The notes: generated by a model from the sequence alone, not told the origin. Counted from the first letter of the stretch, positions 36,885-50,721 are shown. The stretch: 64,000 nucleotides of DNA from Mytilus galloprovincialis (GCF_965363235.1 NC_134843.1:85841795-85905794); one strand, 5' to 3'. Made by a program: numbers and translations.

Positions 36885-37795
36885 CTGTGACTGTTCGGAG
36901 GACGTGTTTTTCAACAGACTGTCGGCATCCCAATGGGAACAAACTGTGCCCCTCTACTTGCCGACTTGTTTCTTTATTATTATGAGGCTGACTTCATACA
37001 GGAACTTCTTAGGAAGAAAGATAAGAAGTTAACAATATCCTTTAACTCTACTTTCCGCTATATAGATGACGTTCTTTCACTAAACAATTCAAAATTTGGT
37101 GACTATGTGGAACGCATCTATCCCATCGAATTGGAGATAAAGGATACTACAGATACAGTTAAGTCGGCTTCATATCTTGACTTACATCTAGAAATTGACA
37201 ATGAGGGTCGGTTGAAAACAAAACTTTACGACAAAAGAGATGATTTCAGCTTTCCAATTGTGAACTTTCCATTTTTAAGTAGCAACATTCCAGCAGCACC
37301 TGCATACGGGGTATATATCTCCCAATTGATACGATATTCCCGTGCTTGCGTTATCTATCATGATTTTCTTGATAGAGGGTTACTGCTCACAAGGAAGCTA
37401 TTAAACCAAGAGTTCCAAATGGTGAAGTTGAAATCATCCCTTCGTAAATTTTACGGACGCCATCACGAGTTGATTGACGTCGTAACTACAATCCCCTTCC
37501 CTTTCATGAATGTGACCTAGCGAATTAGACTATTTACCGGATTTGTAATCACATAAGCAACACGACGGGTGCCACATGTGGAGCAGGATCTGCTTACCCT
37601 TCCGGAGCACCTGAGATCACCCCTAGTTTTTGGTGGGGTTCGTGTTGTTTATTCTTTAGTTTTCTATGTTGTGTCATGTGTACTATTGTTTTTCTGTTTG
37701 TCTTTTTCATTTTTAGCCATGGCGTTGTCAGTTTGTTTTAGATTTATGAGTTTGACTGTCCCTTTGGTATCTTTCGTCCCTCTTTTCCATAATTG
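36885..37795 (+). mobile_element. RT family 1 retroelement, 5'-truncated copy 2
   Basis: Opens inside the RT domain (FQQTVGIPMGTNCAPLLADL) and reads on for 195 residues through FRYIDDVLSLNNSKF, SASYLDLHLEIDNEG and NFPFLSSNIPAAPAYGVYIS to a stop at 37520. The 3' UTR follows, with 'gtgccacatgtggagcag', 'cttccggagcacctgag' and 'gactgtccctttggtatc'. Being 5'-truncated with a constant 3' end, it looks like an incomplete reverse-transcription product. It is the best-preserved coding copy of this family here. Confidence 0.8.
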
Positions 37796-38239
37796 CTATC
37801 TGGCAATTTGTCTAGTCTGTTTTGTAAAACCTGAAATATTGATCAGGCTTTTTTCTCAGTCAAATGAACTAGTCAATACTTTTAGCATAATTCAACAGCA
37901 GACATGAATACATCTACTTAGTAATTGTTAAAGCCATTTAAAATTATTTATTTAAATATTACTATCAAATTGTTTTTGATTTTAATTATATGACAATGTT
38001 GTTTGGTTGCTGTCTCAACAACATATGGCTAATTTCAATGTTTTCCCTATAACATATTTGTTTCATAATATGTATGAATAACCACCTACCTGATACATTT
38101 TCCAACGTACCCAAGATCTCCAAGTTAGATATCAGCATATCTATCATATCAGTAGAGCCTGGTCAACTAGGCAAGGATAATTCTCAATTTTACTTCAAAA
38201 ATAAATAAAAAAACTCAATTGAAATAATACATATACATA

Positions 38240-38385
38240 TATTGTTAGGGGCCAGCTGAAGGACGCCTCCGGGTGCGAGAATTTCTCGTTGCATTGAAGA
38301 CCTGTTGGTGACCTTCTGCTGTTGTCTGCTCTATGGTCGGGTTGTTGTCTCTTCTGCACATTCCCCATTTCTATTCTCAATTTTA
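38240..38385 (+). repeat. RT family 2 retroelement, 3' tail fragment
   Basis: 'ggggccagctgaaggacgcc' to 'ccccatttctattctcaatt' matches, on the opposite strand, the tail at 49890-50035. Only the last 145 bp of the element are present, as expected for extreme 5' truncation. Confidence 0.75.
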
Positions 38386-38389
38386 TATG

Positions 38390-40020
38390 TATCAAATGAC
38401 TTTCAAAAATGTATATGAGGTTTTTTATGTGCATGACTGTGTGTTCTCATATACAGGTCACAAAAAGGACAGGCAATAACCATATAAAAATATAGAAAAA
38501 ATAATCAATGATGGGTTAAATGATATAACATATCAGTAATGAAGCAACTAAACAATACAAATCTAACAAGAATGTGTCCTTAGTACATATATGCCTCACT
38601 CACACTATTATTTTCTACATGTATGTTCAGTGGACCGTGAAATGTGGTTTAAACATCTAGTTTGGCATTAAAATTAGAAAGATCATATCATAGGAAACAT
38701 GTGAACTACATGTATATTTCAAATTGATTGGACTTCAATTTCATCAAAAACTACCTTGAACAAAAACTTGAAACTAAAAGGGACAGCCGGACAATCTTAT
38801 AAACGGACAAACAGACCAGAAAACTTAATACCCCCATAAAATCGTAAGTAGGGCATATACATTCTCGGTTTTTTTTCTTAGTAAAACGTATTGTAGGTGC
38901 AAAGCACAAACAAATTTATTTAGTTTTTGACACGATTAATCAGATTATTTTTTTTTATTTTATAACACTACCTCCTTATTGAAATGGAAATGGGGAAAAA
39001 ATGAAAGAAATTGAGCATTGAGAATAGGTTTTTTTTTCAAATAGGGGATTAGTTTACATTATATTTGTAAAGAAAATATAACACCTCGCTTTCTTCAATT
39101 CAGTTAATTGTTCAAATTAATTCAAAGTTGATTTAAAAAATATATTGAAGGCATTTTTCAGACAGGAGGTTTTTCTATACTATGCTTGTAAATTAACATG
39201 GTTTAATTAAATTGAGATTGTGTTTTGGGGCCGCAAATACCCTGCCTGTAACAATATTCACCAGTCAATTTCCGCATACAGATGCAGGATTAATTTCATT
39301 AAAGCCCATTTGTAATTATAAGCATTGTGTATAAATTTCAAAACATTTAGTTGAAGCAAACAAGAGGAAGAGAATTAAACCAACAGATTAAGTAATTGCT
39401 CCATTTATAAAGGAACATAAGTCATGAACGGTAAAGTGATGCCACCCAATTTTAAACGTGTTCTGTGTTTTGAAGTAATAAGCATCTTGTACCTATTCGT
39501 TTTTATAACATTTGTTGAGGTAAACTAAAGTAAGGACATGGAAACTCGGCAATTTTACATTTAACTTGTGCTATAGATAAAGACTGCATGTTTTTCTGTG
39601 ATACTGTTTCATTGAAATTGGTTTCAGTGGATGAATGGTCTTAAGTAAATAACTTCCTTATCACTATCCTGTCAACACAAAGGTTATGAATTTCGAAGCA
39701 CACACTTAGCCTTTCAGTTTGACTACAATATTTTATAATTGACTTAGTTTGTCAGTTTTACTATCTTGGATCTTGGTTTTCTACAAGCATTATTTTCTCA
39801 CTCAATTAATAAAAACCGACTACTACGAAATAGTACATAATGCTGAAAGTGGCGTTAAACACCAATTGCCCATTCACATTGATCAGACATAAATCACACA
39901 TGTGACAGAATAATTGAAAATTGGACACCTTTAAATGTGTTTTTGCACTCATGGACTTGCTTTTAATATAGTAAATATTTGATACATGTATTGACAAAAA
40001 TACATATATATAAAGATATA
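38390..40020. other. Stretch without recognised gene
   Basis: AT-rich DNA with only short chance reading frames. No repeat shared with the rest of the window was found. Confidence 0.4.
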
Positions 40021-40027
40021 AAGCATA

Positions 40028-40475
40028 TCACAAGGAAGCTATTAAACCAAGAGTTCCAAATGGTGAAGTTGAAATCATCCCTTCGTAAATTTTACGGACG
40101 CCATCACGAGTTGGTTGATCGTTATTGAATAACCGTTTCACAAATGATATCGGATATGTTCCTTAAGTCGTAACTACAATCCCCTTCCCTTTCATGAATG
40201 TGACCTACGAATTAGACTATTTACCGGATTTGTTATCACGTAAGCAACACGACGGGTGCCACATGTGGAGCAGGATCTGCTTACCCTTACGGAGCACCTG
40301 AAATCACCCCTAGTTTTTTGGTGGGGTTCGTGTTGTTTATTCTTTAGTTTTCTATATTGTGTCATGTGTGCTGTTTTTTTGTTTGTCTTTCTCATTTTTA
40401 GCCATGGCGTTGTCAGTTTGTTTTAGATTTATGAGTTTGACTGTCCCTTTGGTATCTTTCGTGCCTCTTTTACAA
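40028..40475 (+). mobile_element. RT family 1 retroelement, 5'-truncated copy 3
   Basis: Begins at 'cacaaggaagctattaaacc' in the C-terminal coding segment (equivalent to about 37388 in copy 2). It carries the full 3' UTR to 'gcctctttt'. Less than 50 codons remain, so it is inert. Confidence 0.8.
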
Positions 40476-41049
40476 ATAATTGAAAAATCAAATAGCATCA
40501 TCATATTTTCTTAATTCGTGTGCGTTTTGTACAGCGGCTGGTATTAAATCTAAAACAGAAATTATAATATTTTATCTCAAGATTTATAGCATATGTAAAA
40601 AAAAAACAAAATCTAAAAGCCCACATTTTCTTGTTATAACAGATTTAAAACTTGGTCTTTGACTTTGTTTTCACTTGCTGAGAGCTATATATTTGTTGAA
40701 TTGCTGAGTGCTTAATATTTGTTGGATTGCTGTTCATGTCTAATTACCATACTAACATTATCTACTGGCTTATTGATAAATCATTAGTGTATCATTATAC
40801 ATTAAATGAAGTATTTTTTGTCTGTAGCAGTATCTTTGTTTAATTGGTCATTAGTTTTTTTTAAATTTAGTTGTTTTTTGTGGTCTATTTTTAAAAGTGC
40901 ACATATTTTTAAAATAAATATGAGTCATATATATTCTTTAATCTCAACAATTCATCTAATATAAGGACAAACAAATACTTGTTTATATTATAAAAAAGGA
41001 GGGAACTTCATGAAAACGAATTTATTAAACAAATACAGCCGTGTTAAAT

Positions 41050-41475
41050 CCGAGTCTAATGAATTGACAGAACTGTAAACGAAACGCTCGTCTGGCGTAT
41101 ATACAAAATTAAGTCCTGGTATCTATGATGAGTTTATTTACAACCACCGGTTAGATGCCACTGCTGGTGGAGATTTATTTCCCCTAGGGTATCATCAGCC
41201 CAGTAGTCAGCACTTTTGTGCTGACATGAATTATATCATTGATATGGTTATTTTTATAAATTAACTGTTTACAAAATTTTGAATTTTTGAAATACTAAGG
41301 CTTTTCTACCTCAGGCATAGATTACCTTGCTAGGAATTTTGGTCCTCAATGCTCTTTAACTTCGTACTTTATTTGGACCTTTTCAACTTTTTGATTCGAG
41401 CGTCACTGATGAGTCTTTTGTAGACGAAATGAGCGTCTGGCGTATATACAAAATTTTAGTTCTGGTATCTATGAC
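41050..41475 (+). repeat. Dispersed repeat A, third copy
   Basis: Same layout as 1625-2060: 'gaaacgctcgtctggcgtat' at about 41080 and 'gaaatgagcgtctggcgtat' at about 41425 flank a core with 'agatgccactgctggtgga'. Confidence 0.72.
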
Positions 41476-44400
41476 GAGTTTATTGATACTGTTTTCTTGA
41501 AGCAAAGAATAAAATGCCTTCAAAATATTTTTTTCATTTATTTTTTATATTTTTTGTTTATAGAACTTTCTATCTGAATTATATAACAAAAAATATAGGT
41601 GGCAATGAGAAACACCTTTTTTATTAAAAGATGTGTTTTTATTTTTTTTTTACGCCTACCTTTACTCATATTATCATTACACATACTGTTTAATAAACAC
41701 TTACAACACCATGACCAGCTCAGGAGGTGTTATCTTCATTAACATCATTGACCTAAAAGAAATAAATAAAAAAATCAATACCTACAAATTTATTGTAAAA
41801 TTCTAATACAAGCTTTTTATTTATCAATATAAGCTAATAGATAAATGAATAAACACATACCTTTTCCTAAAAAAAAAAGATGGGCAGTTATATTAAAGTT
41901 TAAATATGTTCACCGATGTCTTTCAAAAATTAGAGGGTGGATGCATGGGTATATTTTATTTCTTCAATGTTTAAAACAGAATAACATATAACAAATAATC
42001 CGCAAAACTGTTATGACATTGTCCTGGTTTATATATATATATATATATACATTGTTCGCCTACTACTGTATTTTATTTTCCTATCACGGATAAGTGATGC
42101 TCATTTAGATGATGCGTTGAATGTGTCGAAAATACAAATGGAATATTCTATGCAATAAAAACCTATTGAATATTTCCGTCGGATTTAACAAAAGATGCAA
42201 ACAAACATTTTGTATTTTCCACAGATATACTCTTAGATACAAACTATATATACAGAACATATGTTTACTTTATCTCAAAGACAACATATTCCTACTACCT
42301 AATTTCCATAGTACATGTATATAGTACAAACGCATCAAATAGAAATTAAACACTGGAATCAGTATGAGAGCTGTGAGCATTCAAAATATCTTAAAAGCCA
42401 TTAAGAAATAGACAAATAAATAAACTGACCTTTTCCAAAAACACGTTGGACACTAATAAATTCCAACTTTAAATATGCTCACCGATGTCATTTAATAATT
42501 AGCTACTGTAATCATCAGTAATGTCTTGCTATGTCATTGCTCTTCTTTCTAAAGTTCGATGTCGTCATCAGAAGGTTCACGTATATGCACTTACTAAGGT
42601 GTTTTTCTTAATACTTTTATATATAGGTAATCAATTTCTTGTTGATGAAACGTGATATTTGTTCTATAATAACTTATTGCATTACATATATACTTAGAAA
42701 CTGTAATTGTCTGGCAACAGTGGCAAACCACTCCTATTTCATATTTGATTTACTTATAACTTATAACTTATATGACTGCAGGTGCTGACCGATACCGTGG
42801 TAAAATAATTCATTTAAAAAAACCAGCAAAATGTAATAAACTTGTAACTCTCAATTGATTGTTTCATAAGACGTAATTAAAAAAAATGAATGCTCCTTTT
42901 TTCATATATGAATAAGGTTCTAAAAGCGTTGATCGTGCGAACATTTGTAGTATTAAGGGTTTCCTCTTTCGGACCAAGTCCGTAACTACAGTGAGGCAAA
43001 TGCCTCATGTTAAAAATAAAAAAAAATAAAAATAAGATGAAACAAATATTATCTTTTAATCAAACTGTTTTCACGACGAGTGTCTTGAAAGAATCATGTT
43101 CTGTTAATTTATGACGTCGCCCCTTCTTTTTCAGAATCCATGTTTCTCATTTTGGAAGTTTTCACTGTTGATGGTTGTGTAACGTTATGTGTCTTAATTA
43201 TTCCCAAGTTTGTCTGTGTGTTTTGAATGTTCATTCAATTCTTCACAGACTTTCGACTTTGGAAAGATCTAGGATAACGGTTGAACGTTCGTGTGGTTTG
43301 GCAATGTTGATTTCCACCGATGTCCATAAGACTTAATTATTCCTGAGGTTGTCTGTGTATTGTTACATTAATAAGGTTAACTTTTCTTTCATGTCTATAT
43401 GAATTATATTTTTAAACTAACAAACAAAGGAAATATAATTTATCTGTAAAAGCTGCGTTAATCGGACAAAACGGTATATCTCAGACCAAAATAAGCATTG
43501 ATAAGTGAGAACTGAATATTTTTCTTTTGAAGATTGAAAGTAGTGAAGGGGAGGGAGAGTCGATTTTTATTTTGTGTTTTCTATTATGTTAAAAACTTCT
43601 TTTAGATTGCAGGTAAATAGCATAAAATAAAGATCTGAAAAAATCGAATAGTGAGTGAACATCTAGGTATATATTTTTTTAATTACGACCTTATCAGATT
43701 GTATCAATTGGCATTTCTAATTGTTGTGAGTGTAAACAATATTTTATTTTAAAATAAATAACGTAAATATTACATTATGACAATCTTATTAGGATTTGAA
43801 AACAAGTGGATTTTCACTTTTACTAATTCCTCTCTCAAAATTGTTGTTGTCGTAAGGGTAATACTCTCCCTTCGAAATATAAAATATATTTTCTTTTAAT
43901 CTAACCATTAAACAAAAACAAAAACAACTTAAATAAAAGTAAACAATTCTTGGAAAATATCTTACGTCTACGCAATTAGCGGTCGAATGACACAAACCGT
44001 TTTTAATTGTATGCCCGTAAACAATTAAATAATTATAAAACAAGCCAACATACGATAAATGATCTGTCATTTTGTATGAACATTAATAACTTAAACATCA
44101 TATTGTTAAAGTAAGGTAAGAAAATTGTCACGTTTACAAATGATGTGATAAGATACCTAAAATAACCCAGCCACAAAACAAAAATAAAAATATATACTAT
44201 AAAGAAAAAAGAGACGTGGATATTTACAAACATGAGGGAAAAAGACAACTGCAGGTGTCTGTTTGTCACGTTTATTTACATATAATATATATTCTTCCAT
44301 TTGCGACTAGTGTAACGTTAATGTATTGTGTAATTCCTGATTCTATTTTGATGTTACAAAAAAGTACTTACAAGCGTGACACGAAGTACACGTTAAATTT

Positions 44401-45426
44401 ATATTAGATACATGTGTAGGGTCATTCTTTCTTTTCTTTCTCTTAAATTCAGTTATAACGGAATTGCCGGTGTGAAAGATCATATGATATATGTTCATGT
44501 TTTTAAACAAATTTCTTAAGGTATATTTATTTTAATTAATTCTTTCGATAGAGTATACACTATGCATATATTCTATGCATGAAGAGAGATATAGGATAAA
44601 CGTCAACGACACAGCAAACCAAACAAATATAAAATAGTTTTTTTTTGTAAACTTTATTATAATGTATCTGCATGTCTCAAGTCAGAAGCCTATTATTCAT
44701 GGATTGTCGTTTGTTGCTGTGTTACATATTTGTTTTTCGTTCATTATTTTGTACATACAAAAGGCCGTTAGTTTTCTCGTTTGAAATGTTTTGCATTTGT
44801 TATTTCTAAGCCCCTGAGGGATAGGTTTTGGATTTGTTTTCTCCCAATCGATTCATGACTTTTGAACAGCGATACTGCTGTTGCCTTTATTTTCTAATGT
44901 TCAAAGGCTGAACGGAAAGCTATACTATAGTTGGTAACGTCTATGTCAAATTTTCCCCGATGGAGTGCGCAGAAAGATGTGAGATATACACCAAATCAAC
45001 CCCATGAAAATTATCAATAGTAATCTTATTATAAACTCTCCTTAAATGTTATACTCAAACCCAAACATTTAAAAGTAAGGAATGTATAAACACTTAGATA
45101 CGTTAGGAATTGTTTGACAAAAGGAAGCAAATAACGAACAGCTACAACTTTACATGAGGCAGATGGAACCTTCGTGTATTATTAATTTCTGCATATATCA
45201 ACGTAGATTTAGAAAATTCTAAAAATACATTATAAATCATGCTATACCAAATTACTGACCTCTGAGCTGATTATATCAAGAGGAACTAACCGCACACCAG
45301 CAGTAGTATCATCTCCAGTAATTGTGTTCGCTGATGAAAGAAACACTCAATTAATTGAGAGCGTTGGAAGCACTTTTTAGCATTTATCTTGATCAGAAAC
45401 GCTCAAACCCAAACATTTTGAAAACA

Positions 45427-46020
45427 AGACTGAGTCGAAGTTCTCAAAAGGCTAATGAGGTTGGATGAGGTAGGATGAATACTGAGTCAGAGTGGTCAGA
45501 ATAGTCAAAAGGGTAAAAATGTGGAATGAATACTGGGTAAGAGTGGTTTAAAAGGTAAGGCCGTGATGAATACTGAGTCAAAATGGTCAATTGCGTAAGA
45601 TGAAGGGTCAAATAACTGAGGAGGATGGATGGGTACTGAGTCAGAGTGGTCATAATTGTCAGACGTATTAGTAAGGTAAGGAGAGGGATAAGTACTGAGT
45701 TAAACAGTTACAAGTGTAAGGATAAGGGACGATAACTGAGTCAGACTGGTTATAGGGAAAGAAAGAGTGAGAATGAGGAATGCAGACAGAGTCAGACTGG
45801 TCTTACGGCTAAGAAGGACGTTGAATAATGGGTTAGAATGGCCATAAGGGAAAGGAGTGGGTGAGAACTGAGTAAGATTTGTCAAAGGGAAAAAGGAGGG
45901 ATGAAACTTCAGTTAATCTGATAATATAATATAATAAGGAGAAAGGACACGGAATTGTACTGAGTCAGACTGGTCTTACGGGTAAGGGTGAAATTGTACT
46001 TTAGCAGACAGGTATTAGGA
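45427..46020. repeat. Degenerate minisatellite in duplication copy B
   Basis: Repeats of roughly 40-50 bp built on 'gaatactgagtcagagtggt' and 'aaaagggtaa'. The homologous but shorter array in copy A is at 34560-34930. Confidence 0.7.
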
Positions 46021-46239
46021 GGGATGAATATTGACAGTCTATATAATTATGTATGTCGTTTAGTTCTTTTTTCTTTGCTTATCAAATCTATATACATTTC
46101 CTCTTTATCAAGATTGTGGTTGTATATACTGATAATGCTGGAAAATGTGATAACATTTTTATTTATATCTTAACTGTCTCTTCAACTTTTATTATTTGTA
46201 ACCAGCTTATCGGAAATGTTGACAATTGACGTTTCTTTA

Positions 46240-48500
46240 TAATGCCCGCGTCACACTGTCCCGATTTTTACTCCGATGGCAACACGATAATGGAAATTTT
46301 CAAAATCGGGGCTGATCGTATCCAGATCGGGCTATTCGTAGTGCCATCTTTAACCATTTTTAACCATCGGCCACTTTTTCTAGCCTTCGGGGACAACTTC
46401 GGGAAGGGTTCTAAATTTTTTAACATGTTAAAAAATCCCCGAAGGTGCGCCCGATGTTGAGGGTTCGTATTGAGTTCGTATCACCATCCTCAATATCGTA
46501 ATGTCACCGGGAATGCATCTTTGAACATCGTATTGCATTCGTGTTTCAATCGTGTCCATCGGGCAGTTTTGAAATTACGATGTCTACACGAATGAATCAC
46601 GAAGGTACCCGAAGGTCTTACGATGGCAACACGGCTTCGTGAAGACCTCGTAATACCGTCGTGTTGCCATCGAATAAAAGTACGAAGGCGACAAGATGGA
46701 ACTACGACGGCAATAAATCCAGCTAAATGTAAGTTAATTTTCGCGCTAAAATACATTTAAAGTGCCATGCGCGATATGCACTGGTCAGTCCAATACGACA
46801 GTTAAGAAAGACGTTCACAAAACATGGAGCTCATATCTTATGATTCTATGAGAACAAGAAAGGCGACAGCGTTGTTTCTATTAATTCAAATGGAACAAGA
46901 AGAGCAGCTATTACAGGCTCAGGATTTACTTTTACAAGTAAAATATTATTTTTTGTCAATTTTTTATATCAAGTAACATAATTAAAGGTGACAAAGAATT
47001 TAGAGTTTTTAATTTATATCAGACAATGTCGGAACATATTCAATTTCTTCTATTCACAACAACAACACGAAAAGACAAAAACGTTAGTTATGATAAGAGC
47101 GATATGTTCAGGCCTTTTCCATCTGGATTGTTTCATATCATTACATGCTGGGGTTCCTTTAAATAAACGCGCCTCGTACACCAACACTGCAGGTACACGT
47201 ATATAGGGAAACCAACTTTTTATTCATTATTCTGATTTTTTATGTATCGTCTGAGTTGTTGTCACACGAATGTTTACTCCATAACCATTTTGTTTTCTAT
47301 ATGTCATATTTTGCCGCCTTTGTTGCTTTCCCCACATCCTTCCTTTTGTCTATATTATTGTGATATTCTCCTGGAAAGAGCTCTTTTTGAATAAAAGGGA
47401 TCAACGAACCCATTACCTTACCTTTATTAAGATAGATCAGTAAACATGGGCATAATTATGGGTGATTATTCAGACTAGTGCACACATTTAACAGTTCAAG
47501 CAAGGCAATGCCGAGCGTGGCATCCCCTCGTATGTAACATATTGGGGACAAATATGGACACTATATTTGTATATGACACATGCAGAAAATGGTAAATTGA
47601 ATATGCATATTTGATACATAAACTATTTTTTTAGAAATCAACCAAAACATTTAGTAACTGGAAATACCTTTAATATTGTCTTTAGAACCAGCAGGTAAAA
47701 AAATGAGCAAAAAATTTCCTGTGTATTATGCTATTTCAAGGAGAAAAAACAAGTCCATCTGCATGACCTTGACCTTTGGCCTTGAACGTAAAAAATGTCA
47801 GATCATTACAAGGAGGAACAATATACCAAATGTGGTTAAAATCTTTTGAAGCATATTGGTTTTAGAGTGTCCACAAGGGTGATATTGCCTTGTATTACAA
47901 CTGCCACTGTGACCTTGACCTTTGAACTTTAAAGTCAATAGCGCTTAATATATTCTTAACGAGTAACACCTTACCAAGTTTTGAGCATTTTGGTTCTAGA
48001 GTGTCCATAACAATTTTATCTACTCGCAACTTAAATGTAGTAGGCGAGGGGATAATAAACTAAGTTTTATAAGAATTAGACAAAAAGATCGATTACCCGC
48101 CATGCATGGCAGACTTGTACAGAAACGATATGTTGTCGAAATTCTGTTCGCATGTTTTAGACATCGTATGGCCATCGTGCCATCATCGTAATCCATCGTG
48201 TAGCCTTCGTAATCCATCGTGTAGCCTTCGTAATCCATCGTGTAGCCTTCGTGATCCATCGTGTAGGCTACGGCTGAGATATGAAGCTTAAATACCCGTC
48301 TTCGGTTAACCTTCGTATGTCCATCTTTTGCTATCGTAATCAATTTCGGCACCATCGTATAGACTTCGTTATTCATCGTACTTACTTCGGTCACTTTTTG
48401 GTATTTTAACGAGATCGGGACCAACTTCGTACGAACTTACAATTTTAGCATTCGGGTGTCCATCGTATATAAAAATCGGGACAGTGTGACGCGGGCATAA
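46240..48500. mobile_element. Harbinger-like transposon, probably non-autonomous
   Basis: The element 46243-48497 (2255 bp) starts TGCCCGCGTCACACTGTCCC and ends with its perfect reverse complement; the inverted match runs at least 28 bp. TAA flanks it at 46240-46242 and 48498-48500. Copy A has a single TAA at 35139-35141 in the matching place. A 3-bp TWA duplication fits PIF/Harbinger. Subterminal regions hold dense 'ccatcgt' and 'ttcgta' repeats, including four 21-bp units near 48185-48265. A short exon-like frame (46824-46937) starts MELISYDSMRTRKA and ends at a GT donor; it might be a remnant of a transposase exon. Confidence 0.75.
47521..48053. repeat. Nested repeat with ATCCCCTCG ends and 148-bp internal duplication
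   Basis: Starts 'atcccctcgtatg' and ends with the reverse complement of 'tatcccctcgccta', suggesting short inverted ends. Inside, a unit of about 148 bp starting 'tgaccttgacctttg' is repeated twice. It is inserted in the Harbinger-like element. Confidence 0.5.
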
Positions 48501-49099
48501 CGGATTCCCGTTGAATAACATAAATGTTCAATAAAGTATGAAAAACACTTTGTCAAGATACCTAAGAAGGTGAAGTCGACCTTAACAAAGGTCATTAAAA
48601 AAACCAAAGACTTTTATCATTGATAAGGTTAGTCATTATCATAAAAACTATATGAGTTATAGTTATGTAATTCATGTTACCCACTTATAATATATTATAC
48701 TTTTGTTTTGATAAATGCATAGTAATGTAATGTTAACAATAGTATGCTACGGCTAAAATAAAAATAAAAATACATGCGATGCGATGCTTAAATTAATATG
48801 CATATTAATTTGACGCCTCTATCTCATTAAATATGCTTATCTATACAAGTCAGCAAATTTAGAAGTAGAATTAAAAAAATAAAGTATAATATAGAAATAA
48901 TTCATTATCTACTGATTTCATATAAATAGAACAGTGTTTTCAACCTATACCAACAGTTGAAAGACATATATTCAACCTATCCCTACAAATAAAATACAAT
49001 TATTAATTAATAACAGGTTTTAAAGCAACTTAATTTTACTCTTTGCAAATTCAGAAACAAAAAATAAACTATTGGCTAAATTGTGTTGTACACTAGTAA

Positions 49100-49265
49100 A
49101 ATAGCCACGGACGTTTTACGGACGTTATGAAAAAAGTCTGTACGACATCCGTATAACGGAAGTTTCAATAAATTTACGGACGATTTAAACAGAAAATAGT
49201 AACACGTCCGTAAAACGGATCCTTCATATTACGGACGTTCTCAAACGTTCCGTATCACGGCAGTA
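49100..49265. repeat. Cluster of short inverted ACGGACG/CGTCCGT motifs
   Basis: ACGGACG or CGTCCGTA occurs at least six times in 160 bp, in both orientations (for example 'gttttacggacgtt' and 'acgtccgtaaaacgga'). It can fold on itself. No coding capacity. Confidence 0.55.
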
Positions 49266-49889
49266 AAACACATTGTACATATATTACAATCAAGAAATAC
49301 GTGTAAAGTGTGCTTAAATACTGATAAATATCACATTTATAAGTAAAATAAATTGAATACGAGTAAGATCTTCCATACTGGAATCCTTCTTTCTTTATTC
49401 ATTCGTAAGTAAATGTGGCGCCCAATATACTATTCAATCAATACCTTTCGCAATTCTTGATACTTATGTCAAAATATAGTCTTCTCAAATTGAATATTCA
49501 TGGTTCTTTGGGTCTTTGCTTAAATACATATATTTTGTTCTTTTGACTTTAAATCTCAAATTTCAATCAGTTCCCAGCTAACACATAATATTTTCATGAT
49601 ATTATTGACTGGTTATATATATGTTTGTCAAAAAATTTTACCAAAAAATATTTTATAGACATTTTTTCTACATCAGAATTTATGCATGAATTATATTTTA
49701 TAACACATTTTTTATTAATATCTATGTAAAGCATAGGTTTGATGTATAATAAAATATCTTTTTGATGTAACATCAAGATAATTTTCTTGTCCTAATTAAA
49801 AATATAAAAATGGTTATATCTAATGAATATTTCAATAACATCATAACAATATATCTTTATTGACTTTATTAAGAAAATATTAGTTAAAT

Positions 49890-50700
49890 AAAATTGAGAA
49901 TGGAAATGGGGAATGTGCCAAAGAGACAACAACCCGACCATAGAAAAAAACAACAGCAGAAGGTCACCAACCGGTCTTCAATGTAGCGAGAAATTCCCGC
50001 ACCCGGAGGCGTCCTTCAACTGGCCCCTAAACAAATATATACTAGTTCAGTGATAATGAACGCCATACTAATTTCCAAATTGTACACAAGAAACTAAAAT
50101 TAAAATAATACAAGACTAACAAAGGCTAGAGGCTCCTGACTTGGGACAGGCGCAAAAATGCGGCGGGGTTAAACATGTTTGTGAGATCTCAACCCTCCCC
50201 CTATACCTCTAGCCAATGTAGAAAAGTAAACGTATAACAATACGCACATTAAAATTCAGTTCAAGAGAAGTCCGAGTCTGATATCAGCAGATGTAACCAA
50301 AGAAAATAAACAAAATGACAATAATACATAAATAACAACAGACTATTAGCAGTTAACTGACATGCCAGCTCCAGAATTCAATTAAACTGACTGAAAGATT
50401 ATGATTTCATCATATGAACATCAGGCACAATCCTTCCCGTTAGGGGTTTAGTATCATACCATCATAACATGTATGAGAAGAACATAACCCGTGTCATGCC
50501 AACAACTGGTTTTTGAATAAATGTGTTTAGTTACGATGCAAAGACCCTATAAGTGAATCAATATTAACGCCAACATATGCAATCTTTAATGACCTGACAA
50601 CAGTATCGTAACTATATCCCTTCTTAATAAGTCTATTCAAAGGTTTTGTTAGTTTTTTAGGTGAATACTGACACTTTTGTGCTTTATAAAGAATATAAAG
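49890..50700 (-). mobile_element. RT family 2 retroelement, 5'-truncated 3' end
   Basis: On the minus strand the first 250 bp correspond to the C-terminal coding end also seen at 63600-63790 (compare 'cttattaagaagggatatag'). The long 3' UTR follows, through 'gggaaggattgtgcctgatg', 'caggagcctct' and 'gaaggacgcctccgggtgcg' to 'cattctcaatttt'. The middle of this UTR ('aggctcctgacttgggacag', plus strand) also occurs at the end of dispersed repeat D (54410-54430), so repeat D may derive from this element family. Confidence 0.72.
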
Positions 50701-50721
50701 ACTGTTTCATAATCGTTTTAA

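Larger units (their letters stand above)
41590..48920. other. Segmental duplication, copy B
   Basis: Counterpart of copy A at 19620-35690, in the same orientation and about 22 kb downstream. It lacks the foldback element and the MULE of copy A but has gained a Harbinger-like element (46243-48497). At 44856-44893 it holds a scrap of repeat B. No exon is evident; reading frames differ between the copies, so the conserved stretches are probably not coding. Confidence 0.78.

Noticed and set aside
43789-44269. Hydrophobic frames in duplication copy B
   Set aside because: The homologous DNA in copy A does not keep the frames open, so coding is unlikely.
45444-45885. Thr-Leu-Thr-Gln rich frames on the minus strand
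   Set aside because: Produced by the degenerate minisatellite; not conserved as a frame in duplication copy A.
48020-48424. 134-residue frame with Tyr-Thr-Met-Asp repeats
   Set aside because: Produced by the 21-bp subterminal repeats of the Harbinger-like element.
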